Assembly (NCBI GenBank): GCA_022841375.1
Contig: JALHRQ010000001.1
Coordinates: 734,892-798,891, forward strand
Reading direction: 5' to 3'
From: Burkholderiales bacterium
GTDB taxonomy: Bacteria > Pseudomonadota > Gammaproteobacteria > Burkholderiales > SG8-41
Length of the DNA stretch: 64,000 nucleotides
Part shown: piece by piece, positions 23,857-32,467 of the stretch
Position numbering within the stretch: position 1 is the first letter of the stretch
Layout: the number at the start of each line of letters is the position of its first letter
Notes under the pieces: generated by a model
What the model was told of the DNA's origin: nothing
Databases searched by the model: none
What the model saw: only the letters and a program-made list of their open reading frames with translations
Translations under genes and position numbers: made by a program

Positions 23857-24365
23857 TAGGTTTGCTTCGGCTTGCTGTACCCACCGGCTATCCACGCCTC
23901 TGCGCTGACCGCGTTTAATTTGAAGTCTGTCCGCACCATCACCTGCGCCAGTTGTGCGCCATCCGGGTCATGCGCGCTCAGCAGGGCATGCGGCTCGTCT
24001 TCGTCAGGCACTACGTCCAGTGCCACACGGACAGACTGATCGTTCACGATGACGGTGATGGTTTTGTGCAGCAAGGCCTGCAGGTGCTGCTCGTGGCGGA
24101 GTACCACCTCTGAGGCCGTTTTGACCAGCGTATTGAATGCGTTGCCATCGAGCGGCTTCGGATTCTTTTTATCGCGCCCCATGGTCCACGGGCCCACCAG
24201 CGCGGGTTCGGGTTGGCCATCCATAATCATTTCCACGGCCCAACCGTCGTCATCGTTGTTTTTTATGACGCGTGCGGTCCACCCCCTTTGCACCCACAGG
24301 CGCGGTTCGTTGATGACGGGGGCTTCGTCAGACGCAAGGTCCGGGTGGTCGAGGGGTGTTGTCAT
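23856..24365 (-). CDS. hypothetical protein of the repeat-bounded cassette
   Basis: 169 residues, acidic, soluble, no signal peptide or clear domain. WVQRGWTARVIKNNDDDGWAVEM is followed by GPWTMGRDKKNPKPLDGNAFNTL and a predicted helix VLRHEQHLQALLHKTITV. The C-terminal third (VRTDFKLNAVSAEAWIAGGYS) is beta/alpha. The stop codon TAG lies inside the left REP-like repeat. Composition is consistent with a real protein, and the antisense frames are poor. Function unknown. It occupies most of the DNA between the two inverted repeats and could be a cargo gene. Confidence 0.65.
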   Translation of the reverse strand: MTTPLDHPDLASDEAPVINEPRLWVQRGWTARVIKNNDDDGWAVEMIMDGQPEPALVGPWTMGRDKKNPKPLDGNAFNTLVKTASEVVLRHEQHLQALLHKTITVIVNDQSVRVALDVVPDEDEPHALLSAHDPDGAQLAQVMVRTDFKLNAVSAEAWIAGGYSKPKQT

Positions 24366-24472
24366 GGCGGTAGTGTAATGTCACTTGCAACCGATGCCGC
24401 CCACATTCCAGCGCGTGATCGACACATACACTGTATAAGGGTGCCTCACATCACGTTAACGGGAATGCGATT

Positions 24473-24679
24473 TTGACCATTACATTGATCGGCACCAGCT
24501 TTTGGGTAATGGCCCTGCACGATATTGGCGAGAAAATCAAAAAGGGCTTTCACGTCCTGATTGATCCCGATGCGATACCGGGCCTGACGGATTTTGTGCT
24601 GGTTGGCGATAACCTGGAGCACTGGCACGGGCAAGCAGGCTCTCGCGGAGTTGTGGTTTTGGCGGGGGAGGACGTTTAG
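24473..24679 (+). CDS. possible small protein in the cassette
   Basis: 68 residues from a TTG at 24473: MTITLIGTSFWVMALHDIGEKIKKGFHVLIDPDAIPGLTDFVLVGDN and a glycine-rich end. Plausible alpha/beta composition, but no recognised domain and only a weak ribosome-binding site. It is divergent from the larger cassette gene. A minus-strand frame covers the same DNA with less protein-like composition. Low confidence. Confidence 0.35.
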   Translation: MTITLIGTSFWVMALHDIGEKIKKGFHVLIDPDAIPGLTDFVLVGDNLEHWHGQAGSRGVVVLAGEDV

Positions 24680-24687
24680 CAAGCGTA

Positions 24688-24794
24688 GCCCGTAAGTAGC
24701 GCGCCCCGAAGGAAGTCACCTTGGGTGGCGCCCCGAAGGAAGTCACCTTGGGTGGCGCCCCGAAGGAAGTCACCTTGGGTGGCAGCGGATTACG
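24688..24794. repeat. REP-like repeat, right copy, with 27-bp unit in three tandem copies
   Basis: Inverted relative to the copy at 23801. It opens with GCCCGTAAGTAGC; then a 27-bp unit beginning GCGCCCCGAAGGAAGTCACC is present three times with exact period (24701, 24728, 24755), and it closes with GCAGCGGATTACG. The left copy has a single unit. Because 27 is a multiple of 3, the minus strand reads as repeated PPKVTSFGA in an open frame, which I regard as accidental. A further inverted repeat CCTGTAA...TTACAGG follows at 24812-24838. Confidence 0.9.
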
Positions 24795-24936
24795 CGGCAT
24801 TCAACATAAATCCTGTAATACGCTTCGCGCCTTACAGGCTACTCGCTATATACGGAAACGTACAGACATACCGGAGTCCTGACCGGTAACTTTCTTCGCA
24901 CGTCGAACTTGCGGCGGATAAATCAAGGAGTCTTTT

Positions 24937-25440
24937 ATGAAGAAGTCCTTAATCGCGATACTGTCTCTTTTCGTAGTCGCCCTGACACTACCGCTGCAAG
25001 CCGCCTCTCCGAAAACCGAGAAGAGTCTGTATGAACGGCTTGGCGGTGTCTTCGCCATCGCCATGGTCGTTGACCATTTTAGCGACGCAGTGGTGCAGAA
25101 CCCGATCGTAGGAAAAGCTTCGCAAAACCCAGCCCTCAGGGAATGGCACACGAAAAATCTGGGCAGGTTGCCGGGCCTCAAATTCATGCGAACCCTTTGG
25201 GTCTGCGAGGTTTCCGGTGGGCCGTTCAAATTCTCGCCAACAAAGCCGGGCAAAACTCATCTGGGACTTGAGAACGCGCATCGTGACCTCAAGATCTCGC
25301 CTGCAGAATTCGACGAGGTGGCAGCCGAACTGGGCCGCAGCCTTGACTTCGCCAAAGTGCCTGCGCGCGAAAAGGGAGAAGTGCTGGCCGCTTTCGCTGC
25401 GCACAAGAACGAGGTAACGGCTGGCTACAAGACGAAGTGA
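24937..25440 (+). CDS. secreted group 1 truncated haemoglobin
   Basis: 167 residues. Signal peptide MKKSLIAILSLFVVALTLPLQAA (cleavage near QAA-SP) followed by a TrHb1/GlbN-type globin: SLYERLGGVFAIAMVVDHF is the family opening, and THLGLENAHRDLKI carries the likely proximal haem ligand His115, with His108 just before. Such proteins bind oxygen or NO or detoxify NO; here export places it in the periplasm, which is less usual. Good ribosome-binding site CAAGGAG before ATG 24937. Isolated gene between the inverted-repeat cassette and fumC, so part of the accessory island. Ligand and partner reductase unknown. Confidence 0.9.
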   Translation: MKKSLIAILSLFVVALTLPLQAASPKTEKSLYERLGGVFAIAMVVDHFSDAVVQNPIVGKASQNPALREWHTKNLGRLPGLKFMRTLWVCEVSGGPFKFSPTKPGKTHLGLENAHRDLKISPAEFDEVAAELGRSLDFAKVPAREKGEVLAAFAAHKNEVTAGYKTK

Positions 25441-25743
25441 ATTTGATTGGCTTGCGTTTCAGCCCAATACTCATTGTCCGCTCCTCGGCTTAGCAGCCTC
25501 AGGCGAGCTGTCTTCGCGTCTGGGTTGTTCGCGGACCGTGCCCAACGGCGACGTTAGCTGTCTAATTGCCGATGAAAATATGCGAAAACAAGGGACGACT
25601 GTTTATAACCAAGCACATAAAACAACGCATCCAAGGAAACCTTGGAGTTGATTCGATCACAGATGACAAACGGGACTTGTATCCCGACAAAGTAATTTAA
25701 TTCGATACTGTTTGTTAGATATCCGATCACTCAGTACAAAAAG
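25441..25743. other. intergenic stretch with one 42-codon ORF
   Basis: No recognised gene. The only notable frame is 25572-25700 (+), 42 codons beginning MKICENKGRLFITKHIKQRI and ending in TAA, AT-richer than its surroundings and without a good ribosome-binding site. It could be a remnant or a small unknown protein; not strong enough to call. Confidence 0.4.
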
Positions 25744-25780
25744 AAACGCCTGCCGACACTCGCCGGCAGGCGTTTTTTTT
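25744..25780. terminator. bidirectional intrinsic terminator after fumC
   Basis: ACGCCTGCCG ... CGGCAGGCGT, a 10-bp perfect stem with a run of eight T on the plus side and TTTCTTTTT on the minus side. Ends the fumC transcript and any plus-strand transcript from the island. Confidence 0.88.
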
Positions 25781-25785
25781 ATTAT

Positions 25786-25866
25786 CCCTCTCCCTCATTG
25801 CTTTGCTTCAAGTGTTCCCTTGCCTACCGTCAAGCGGCAACGAGGTCCCCGCAAGCGGGGAGAGGG
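25786..25866. repeat. intergenic repeat copy A (CCCTCTCCC / GGGGAGAGGG) downstream of fumC
   Basis: Starts CCCTCTCCC and ends CCCCGCAAGCGGGGAGAGGG, with TTCAAGTGTTCCCTTG in the middle. The same elements appear at 27354-27416 downstream of maeB. The ends are complementary and can pair. Each copy follows the 3' end of a minus-strand gene. Confidence 0.8.
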
Positions 25867-25879
25867 AAATGTGGGTTGC

Positions 25880-27292
25880 TTACTTCTTCTTCGCCACCTT
25901 GATCTTGATGCCCACCATGCTCTCCGGCTTGACCCACTGGTCGAACTGCGCGGAAGTCAGGTGGCCCAACTGGATCGCCGATTCCTTCAGCGTCAGGCCC
26001 TTCTTGTGCGCGTTCTTGGCGATTGCAGCGGCCTTGGCGTAGCCGATGTACGGGTTCAGCGCGGTCACCAGCATCAGCGATTCGCGCATCAGTTGATCGA
26101 TGCGGGCGCGGTTGGGTTCGATGCCGGCGGCGCAATGCTCGTCGAAGTTTTCGCAGGCATGCGTCAGCAGGTGCGCGCTGTGCATGAAGTTGCGGATCAC
26201 CATCGGGCGGAACACGTTGAGTTCGAAGTTGCCCATCGAGCCGCCGACGTTGATCGCGACGTCGTTGCCGAAGACCTGGCAGCAGGCCATGGTCATCGAC
26301 TCGGACTGCGTCGGGTTGACCTTGCCCGGCATGATCGACGAGCCCGGTTCGTTTTCCGGAATGCTCAGTTCGCCGATGCCGCAACGCGGGCCGCTCGACA
26401 GCCAGCGGATGTCGTTGGCGATTTTCATCAGCGAAGTCGCGAGCGTTTTCAGCGCACCGTGGGCACTGACCACACCGTCGCAGGAACCCAGCGCTTCGAA
26501 CTTGTTGGGCGCGGTGACAAAGGGCATGCCGGTGAGTTTTTTCAGCTGCGCGGCAACGTCTTTCGCAAACTTCGGGTGCGCATTCAGCCCGGTGCCGACG
26601 GCGGTGCCGCCGAGTGCCAGTTCACAGAGATGTGGTTTGGCGGCGTCGATGTGTTTCAGCGCGTGATCCAGTTGCGCGACATAACCGGAGAATTCCTGGC
26701 CCAGCGTCAGCGGCGTCGCATCCTGCAGATGGGTGCGGCCGATCTTGACGATGTTCATGAAGGACTTCGCCTTCTTGTCCAGCGTGTTGCGCAGTTTTTT
26801 CACCGCCGGCTTGAGTTCCTTTTCCAGCGCGATCACCGCGGCGACGTGCATCGCCGTGGGGAAGGTGTCGTTCGACGACTGGCCCTTGTTGACGTCGTCG
26901 TTCTCGTGGACCAAGCGCGTGGCGCCGCGTTTGCCGCCGAGAATTTCGGAGGCGCGGTTGGCCAGCACTTCGTTGACGTTCATATTGGTCTGCGTGCCGG
27001 AACCGGTCTGCCACACCACCAGCGGGAAATGATCGTTCCATTGTCCGGTCAGCGCTTCGTCGGCGGCCTTGACGATGGCGCCGCCTTTTTTCTTGTCGAG
27101 CACGCCCAGCGCCATGTTGGTCAGCGCGGCGGCTTTTTTCACCAGCACCTGCGCGTGCACCACCGGCATCGGCATGGTCTCGCCGGGGAAATGGAAGTGA
27201 TGCAGGCTGCGCTGGGTCTGCGCGCCCCACAGCATGTTGTCGGGCACGTCGATCTCGCCCATCGTGTCGTTTTCGATGCGGAATTTGGCCAT
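25880..27292 (-). CDS. fumC: class II fumarate hydratase
   Basis: 470 residues, full length. Iron-independent, homotetrameric; converts fumarate to malate in the citric acid cycle and is oxidation-resistant. Seen: [26 protein letters not shown] opening, [33 protein letters not shown] with the active-site His, and the fumarase/aspartase signature [15 protein letters not shown]. The last 65 codons are duplicated at 23601-23795. maeB lies upstream on the same strand, so C4-acid metabolism genes adjoin. Flanked on both sides by copies of the CCCTCTCCC repeat. ATG at 27292. Confidence 0.98.
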   Translation of the reverse strand: MAKFRIENDTMGEIDVPDNMLWGAQTQRSLHHFHFPGETMPMPVVHAQVLVKKAAALTNMALGVLDKKKGGAIVKAADEALTGQWNDHFPLVVWQTGSGTQTNMNVNEVLANRASEILGGKRGATRLVHENDDVNKGQSSNDTFPTAMHVAAVIALEKELKPAVKKLRNTLDKKAKSFMNIVKIGRTHLQDATPLTLGQEFSGYVAQLDHALKHIDAAKPHLCELALGGTAVGTGLNAHPKFAKDVAAQLKKLTGMPFVTAPNKFEALGSCDGVVSAHGALKTLATSLMKIANDIRWLSSGPRCGIGELSIPENEPGSSIMPGKVNPTQSESMTMACCQVFGNDVAINVGGSMGNFELNVFRPMVIRNFMHSAHLLTHACENFDEHCAAGIEPNRARIDQLMRESLMLVTALNPYIGYAKAAAIAKNAHKKGLTLKESAIQLGHLTSAQFDQWVKPESMVGIKIKVAKKK

Positions 27293-27353
27293 GGTCGTCA
27301 GTCTGTAAAAATAGTTAATTAAAACAACTAGTTACAAGCAAGCCGCTGTGCGG

Positions 27354-27416
27354 CCCCTCTCCCTAACCTCTACTTCGTTTCAAGTGTTCCCTTGTCCCCG
27401 CAAGCGGGGAGAGGGG
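27354..27416. repeat. intergenic repeat copy B between maeB and fumC
   Basis: Shorter version of the element at 25786: CCCCTCTCCC, TTTCAAGTGTTCCCTTG, then CCCCGCAAGCGGGGAGAGGGG. Lies 30 bp after the maeB stop. Paired arms could form a hairpin between the two genes. Confidence 0.8.
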
Positions 27417-27445
27417 GAATACTGTGGTGTCGCTGACCAAAGCCA

Positions 27446-29743
27446 TCAAATCAGCGGCTTCTGTTCGCCGCGCTGGGCACCGGCATCAACCACCGACAGC
27501 GCGGTCATGTTGACGATGCGGCGCACGGTCGAGGACGGCGTGATGATGTGCACCGGCTTGGCGGCGCCAAGCAGAATCGGGCCAATGGTGATGCCATCAC
27601 CGGACGAAGTCTTCAGCAGGTTGAACGAAATATTCGCGGCGTCGAGATTGGGCATCACCAGCAGGTTGGCCGCGCCCTTCAAACGATTGTCGGGCAGCGC
27701 GCGCTGGCGGATTTCTTCGGACAACGCCATGTCGCCCTGCATCTCGCCTTCGACCTCAAGGTTCGGATCCATGTGCGTCACCAGTTCCAGCGCGCGGCGC
27801 ATTTTCTGCGCAGTAACGCTGTCGCTGCCGCCGAAACTCGAATGCGACAGCATCGCCGCCCGCGGTATCAAACCAAAGCGGCGGATTTCTTCCGCGGCGA
27901 GGATTGTTGATTCGGCGATCTGCTCGGCGGTGGGATCGAAAGTAACGTAGGTGTCGCAGATGAATACGGTAGCCTTGGACAACAGCAAGGCGTTCATCGC
28001 TGAATACTGGTTTACCCCGGCGCGGCGGCCGATGACCTGGTCGATGGTGCGCAGGTGGCGGCTGTACTGGCCGAAGATGCCGCAGAGCATCGCGTCGGCA
28101 TCGCCCATGTGCACCATCATCGCGCCGATCAGCGTCGGCCGGCGGCGGATGTCTAGCTTGGCGAGTTCAACCGAGACACCCTTGCGTTTGGTAAGGCGGT
28201 GATACTCGGTCCAGTAATCGCGGTAGCGCGGATCGTTGTTGGGATCGACAATCTCGTAATGCTGGTCGCGCACCAGTCGCAGGCCGAGGCGCTCGATGCG
28301 GGTCTTGATGACGTCGGGACGGCCGACCAGGATCGGCCGCGCGATGCCCTCGTCGGCGATCTGCTGCGCGGCGCGCAGGAAACGTTCTTCCTCGCCCTCG
28401 GCGTAGACCACGCGCTTCGGCGCTTTTTTCGCGGCGGTAAACACCGAACGCATGATGTGACCGGACTGGTAGACAAAGCGGTTCAGCCGCTCCTTGTAGG
28501 CATCAAAGTCGGTGATCGGGCGCGTCGCCACACCACTGTCCATCGCCGCCTTGGCGACGGCCGGTGCCACGTGCTCGATCAGGCGCGGATCAAAAGGCCG
28601 CGGAATCAGGTAGTCGGGCCCGAACTTGAGATCCTGCTCACCGTAGGCAGCAGCAACGATGTCCGATTGCTCGGCCTGCGCCAGTGCGGCGATCGCGTTG
28701 ACGGCGGCAATTTCCATGTCGCGGTTGATGGTGGTCGCGCCGACATCCAGCGCGCCGCGGAAAATGAACGGAAAACACAACACGTTGTTGACCTGGTTCG
28801 GGTAATCCGAACGGCCGGTCGCCATCACCGCATCGGGGCGCACTTCTTTCACCAGCTCGGGCAGGATTTCCGGCTCCGGATTGGCCAGCGCGAGAATCAG
28901 CGGGCGGTCCGCCATCAGCTTGACCGATTCCGGCTTGAGGACTTTGCCCGCCGACAATCCCAGGAAAGCATCGGCACCCGCCATCACCTCCGACAGCGTG
29001 CGCGCCTTGGTGTCGATGGCGTAACGCGCCTTGTCGTCATCCATCAGTTCGGTGCGGCCCTTGTAGACCACGCCGACGATGTCGGTGACGGTGATGTTTT
29101 CCTTTTTGAGGCCCAGTGACACCAGCAGGTCGAGGCAGGCCAGCGCTGCGGCGCCGGCGCCGGAGACCACGAGCTTGATTTTGGAAATGTCCTTGCCGAC
29201 GACCTTGAGGCCGTTGGTGAATGCTGCGCTGACGATGATCGCGGTGCCGTGCTGGTCATCGTGGAACACCGGAATCTTGCAGCGCTTGCGCAATTCGCGC
29301 TCGACAATAAAACACTCCGGCGCCTTGATGTCTTCAAGATTGATGCCGCCGAAAGTCGGCTCCAGCGAGGCGATGATGTCGACCAGCTTGTACGGGTCGA
29401 GTTCATTGATTTCGATGTCAAAGACGTCGATGCCGGCAAACTTCTTGAACAGTACCGCCTTGCCTTCCATTACCGGCTTGGAGGCCAGCGGCCCGATGTT
29501 GCCGAGGCCCAGCACTGCGGTGCCGTTGGTAATCACCGCGACCAGATTGCCGCGCGCCGTGTAAAGGCTGGCGTCAGCGGGCTTGTCGGCGATTTCGAGG
29601 CAGACCTTGGCCACGCCGGGGGTGTAGGCCAGCGCGAGATCGCGCTGATTGACCAGACCCTTGGTCGGCGTGACGGCAATCTTGCCCGGCACCGGATAAC
29701 GATGGTATTCGAGGGCTGCTTTGCGCAGTTGTTCTTCAGGCAT
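27446..29743 (-). CDS. maeB: NADP-dependent malic enzyme (MaeB, phosphotransacetylase fusion)
   Basis: 765 residues. The N-terminal malic enzyme domain (about 1-420) decarboxylates malate to pyruvate: [55 protein letters not shown] and the Rossmann motif [15 protein letters not shown]. The C-terminal phosphotransacetylase-like domain (about 430-760) contains [16 protein letters not shown] and [14 protein letters not shown]; in MaeB it has a regulatory role and is thought to bind acetyl-CoA rather than catalyse. Provides pyruvate and NADPH. Upstream of fumC on the same strand. ATG at 29743 with GGAAGG somewhat far upstream. Confidence 0.97.
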   Translation of the reverse strand: MPEEQLRKAALEYHRYPVPGKIAVTPTKGLVNQRDLALAYTPGVAKVCLEIADKPADASLYTARGNLVAVITNGTAVLGLGNIGPLASKPVMEGKAVLFKKFAGIDVFDIEINELDPYKLVDIIASLEPTFGGINLEDIKAPECFIVERELRKRCKIPVFHDDQHGTAIIVSAAFTNGLKVVGKDISKIKLVVSGAGAAALACLDLLVSLGLKKENITVTDIVGVVYKGRTELMDDDKARYAIDTKARTLSEVMAGADAFLGLSAGKVLKPESVKLMADRPLILALANPEPEILPELVKEVRPDAVMATGRSDYPNQVNNVLCFPFIFRGALDVGATTINRDMEIAAVNAIAALAQAEQSDIVAAAYGEQDLKFGPDYLIPRPFDPRLIEHVAPAVAKAAMDSGVATRPITDFDAYKERLNRFVYQSGHIMRSVFTAAKKAPKRVVYAEGEEERFLRAAQQIADEGIARPILVGRPDVIKTRIERLGLRLVRDQHYEIVDPNNDPRYRDYWTEYHRLTKRKGVSVELAKLDIRRRPTLIGAMMVHMGDADAMLCGIFGQYSRHLRTIDQVIGRRAGVNQYSAMNALLLSKATVFICDTYVTFDPTAEQIAESTILAAEEIRRFGLIPRAAMLSHSSFGGSDSVTAQKMRRALELVTHMDPNLEVEGEMQGDMALSEEIRQRALPDNRLKGAANLLVMPNLDAANISFNLLKTSSGDGITIGPILLGAAKPVHIITPSSTVRRIVNMTALSVVDAGAQRGEQKPLI

Positions 29744-29960
29744 TGCGGAATCCGCCTTCCGGAAAATTCGAGAACGCGGCCCCAGCCGCGCGGGAGCAGG
29801 ATTATACCGTAGCCCCCCGCCGGGACCTGTCGCAGTGCGGCGCGGAAATGAGGTATGGTGAATCCGTGCAGTTTTGGGCGGGGGTGTTCAGGAAAACCGG
29901 AACCCGGGCGCATTGAACTGCTGGACTGCGGATTCGAAATTGAGAAATTGAGGGGGAGCC

Positions 29961-30326
29961 ATGGAAATCAATATTCCTGATGTGGTCGCGGAAGTGGCCG
30001 CGGCATGCCAACGCTATGAACAGGCGCTGGTCAGCAACAACGTCGCGGTGCTCGACGAACTGTTCTGGCACAGCCCGCACACCGTGCGTTACGGCGCCGG
30101 TGAACTGCTTTACGGGCATGAGGAAATAGCGCGTTTCCGTTCCGCGCGTTCACCTGCCGGACTGGCGCGCACGGTGTCACGCGAAGTCATCACCACTTAC
30201 GGCCGCGACTGTGCCACTTCAAGCCTGCAGTTCGAACGGGGCGGCCGCACCGGACGGCAGATGCAGACCTGGGTGCGCATGCCCGAAGGCTGGCGTGTAG
30301 TAGCCGCCCATGTCAGCATGATGTAG
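29961..30326 (+). CDS. HpxZ/AtzH-like NTF2-fold protein (DUF3225)
   Basis: 121 residues, NTF2/SnoaL-like. [44 protein letters not shown] and the C-terminal [18 protein letters not shown] are characteristic of HpxZ, a protein of oxalurate/urate catabolism clusters, and of AtzH, an amidase in cyanuric acid degradation. Neither context is present, so its substrate here is open. GGGGGAG precedes the ATG. It starts a plus-strand series with pip, an FAH-family gene and a TauD-type gene. Confidence 0.88.
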   Translation: MEINIPDVVAEVAAACQRYEQALVSNNVAVLDELFWHSPHTVRYGAGELLYGHEEIARFRSARSPAGLARTVSREVITTYGRDCATSSLQFERGGRTGRQMQTWVRMPEGWRVVAAHVSMM

Positions 30327-30454
30327 CACCTCTCTCAAAAACGCCTGCGCTTGTCAGGACTGCGCCCGGCAGGTTTTGAGACCGGTTCTAGCCGCGCGTC
30401 CTTTGTGCTAACGTTGCGCAGCTTTTTTGCAGCGTATTCCGTCACCGTAAACCC

Positions 30455-31432
30455 ATGGCACTGTCCTCTTCCGGCTCATTTTCCAACCTAAGGGCCGAAC
30501 TCTTTCCAGAGATCGAACCCTACAACGCCGGCATGCTCGCGCTCGACGGCCGGCATCGCATGTATTTCGAGGAGTCCGGCAATCCGCACGGTGCCCCGGT
30601 GCTGTTCCTTCACGGCGGCCCCGGCGCTGGTGCCGCACCTGCGCACCGCCGGTTTTTTGATCCTGCGCACTACCGCATTGTCATTTTCGATCAGCGCGGC
30701 GCCGGACGCTCAACGCCGCTGGGCGAAATCACCGACAACACCACGCCGCTGCTGGTTGCGGACATAGAACAACTGCGCGAGCACCTGGGCATCAACAACT
30801 GGGTGGTGTTCGGTGGCTCCTGGGGCAGCACGCTGGCGCTGGCTTATGCCGAGGCGCACCCGGAACGCTGCAGCGGGCTGATCCTGCGTGGCATTTTCCT
30901 GTGCCGCAACAGTGAAATCGACTGGTTTCTATACGGCCTGCGCAATCTGTTTCCGGAAGCATGGCGCGCGTTCACCGATCCGATACCCGAAGCGGAACGC
31001 GGCGACCTGCTCACCGCCTATCACCGCCGGCTCACCGATCCCGATCCGGCCGTGCACATGCCGGCGGCACGTGCCTGGGGCACCTACGAAGGTTCATGCT
31101 CGACGCTGCTGCCCAGCCCCGAGACCGTGGCGTACTTTGCCGGCGATGTGGTTTCTCTGGGGCTCGCGCGCATCGAAGCGCATTACTTCAAGCACGACAT
31201 TTTCCTGCCAGACAATTCGCTGCTCGCCAACGTCGATCGCATCCGCAACATCCCGGGCGTGATCGTGCAGGGCCGCTACGATGCGGTGTGCCCGATCGTC
31301 TCGGCCGACGATCTGCACCGGGCGTGGCCCGAGGCGGAATACACCATTGTTTCCGACGCCGGACATTCGGCATGGGAGCCCGGCATCTGCGCAGCGCTGG
31401 TTCGCGCCTGCGAAAAATTCAAGAGTCTTTAA
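30455..31432 (+). CDS. pip: prolyl aminopeptidase (S33 alpha/beta hydrolase)
   Basis: 325 residues, typical size. Releases N-terminal proline from peptides. Oxyanion-hole motif FLHGGPGAG, nucleophile elbow VVFGGSWGSTLALAYAEAHP with catalytic Ser, then a cap domain (YGLRNLFPEAWRAF) and the Asp/His pair in VQGRYDAVCP and VSDAGHSAWEPG. Cytoplasmic. Starts 129 bp after the HpxZ-like gene and 24 bp before the FAH-family gene, so likely cotranscribed with the latter. ATG 30455 lacks a clear ribosome-binding site. Confidence 0.95.
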   Translation: MALSSSGSFSNLRAELFPEIEPYNAGMLALDGRHRMYFEESGNPHGAPVLFLHGGPGAGAAPAHRRFFDPAHYRIVIFDQRGAGRSTPLGEITDNTTPLLVADIEQLREHLGINNWVVFGGSWGSTLALAYAEAHPERCSGLILRGIFLCRNSEIDWFLYGLRNLFPEAWRAFTDPIPEAERGDLLTAYHRRLTDPDPAVHMPAARAWGTYEGSCSTLLPSPETVAYFAGDVVSLGLARIEAHYFKHDIFLPDNSLLANVDRIRNIPGVIVQGRYDAVCPIVSADDLHRAWPEAEYTIVSDAGHSAWEPGICAALVRACEKFKSL

Positions 31433-31456
31433 CACTAATTACCAAGGGAGAATAAA

Positions 31457-32371
31457 ATGAAACTGGTCACTTACTCCGCGAGCAAGCGCGCCCCCGCCGC
31501 CATCGGCGTCATTGCCGCCGACGGCAGCATCATCGATCTCGCAACCGCCGCGAAAAAGGCCCGCGTCAAACTGCCCTTTGCAGCCAACGACATGATCGGC
31601 CTGGTCGCCGCCGGCAAAAGCGGTCTGGCACTGGTCAAAAAAGCCGTGGTCAGCTTGAAAACCGGCCACCACAAAATGAACAAGGTCACGCTGCACGCGC
31701 CGATTCCGCGTCCGCGCAAGAACGTGTTCTGCGTCGGCTGGAACTATGTCGAACATTTTGAGGAAGGCGCCAAGGCGCGTCCCCATGTGACGGAAATGCC
31801 CAAACACCCGGCGTTTTTCACCAAGCAGCCGCTGTCGGTGAACAGCCCTTACGGCGAAGTGCCGTCGCACCCCGGCATCACCGAAAAACTCGACTGGGAA
31901 GTCGAAATGGCCGTGGTCATCGGCAAACCGGGCCGCAACATCAAGGAAGCCGATGCGATGAAACACATTTTCGGCTACATGATCGCCAACGATGTGTCGG
32001 CACGTGAAGTGCAGCGCCAGCACGGCCAGCAATGGTTCAAGGGCAAGAGCCTCGACGGCCATTGCCCGATGGGGCCGTGGCTGACCACCGCCGACGAAGT
32101 CAAGAATCCGCAGAACCTGCACATCACCTGCCGTGTCAACGGCGTAACCAAGCAGGATTCCAACACCAGCTATATGTATTTCAAGATTCCGCGCCTGCTC
32201 GCCGAATTGTCGGCCGGCCTGACACTGGAATCCGGCGACCTGTTCCTCACCGGCACCCCGGCCGGCGTGGGACACGCCCGCAACCCGCCGGAATTCATGA
32301 AGGCCGGCGACATCCTGGAAACCGAGGTCGAAGGCCTGGGTCTGCTGCGCAACAAGATCGGCGCCAAGTAG
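31457..32371 (+). CDS. fumarylacetoacetate hydrolase family protein
   Basis: 304 residues. FAH-fold enzymes bind a divalent metal through acidic residues and cut C-C bonds of beta-diketo or 2-oxo acids, hydrate or decarboxylate. Metal site seen in EKLDWEVEMAVVIGKPGRN and DVSAREVQ, with the C-terminal FLTGTPAGVGHARNPPEFMKAGD loop conserved in the family. The N-terminal domain has an EFAAND-like segment (LPFAANDMIGL). Reaction unknown: the family covers hydrolases, isomerases and oxaloacetate decarboxylases. Good ribosome-binding site GGGAGAATAAA. Precedes a TauD-type dioxygenase by about 96 bp containing a hairpin. Confidence 0.93.
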   Translation: MKLVTYSASKRAPAAIGVIAADGSIIDLATAAKKARVKLPFAANDMIGLVAAGKSGLALVKKAVVSLKTGHHKMNKVTLHAPIPRPRKNVFCVGWNYVEHFEEGAKARPHVTEMPKHPAFFTKQPLSVNSPYGEVPSHPGITEKLDWEVEMAVVIGKPGRNIKEADAMKHIFGYMIANDVSAREVQRQHGQQWFKGKSLDGHCPMGPWLTTADEVKNPQNLHITCRVNGVTKQDSNTSYMYFKIPRLLAELSAGLTLESGDLFLTGTPAGVGHARNPPEFMKAGDILETEVEGLGLLRNKIGAK

Positions 32372-32401
32372 GACTGCAAAAAAGCCCGGCATCCGCAATA
32401 T

Positions 32402-32426
32402 GGCCGCTGCGTTGAGCGCAGCGGCC
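32402..32426. other. perfect GC-rich hairpin between FAH-family and TauD genes
   Basis: GGCCGCTGCG / CGCAGCGGCC arms (10 bp) with a 5-nt loop and no U-run after it. Not an intrinsic terminator; may stabilise the upstream mRNA or be incidental. Confidence 0.5.
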
Positions 32427-32467
32427 GGGCGGCGTAGCATGAACCCCTCAAGCTTGGAGGAGCCCTC

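Noticed and set aside
24688-24794. possible CRISPR array
   Set aside because: The 27-bp copies are directly abutting with no spacers and no cas genes nearby; it is a tandem repeat.
24537-24800. minus-strand ORF with three PPKVTSFGA repeats
   Set aside because: The repeats come from the 27-bp palindromic DNA repeat; no start signal, no other coding evidence.
25712-27322. 536-codon plus-strand ORF opposite fumC
   Set aside because: Antisense shadow of fumC: histidine/arginine-rich, no domain, caused by codon bias of the real gene.
28199-29119. 306-codon plus-strand ORF opposite maeB
   Set aside because: Antisense to the malic enzyme domain; Arg/His-rich, no motif.
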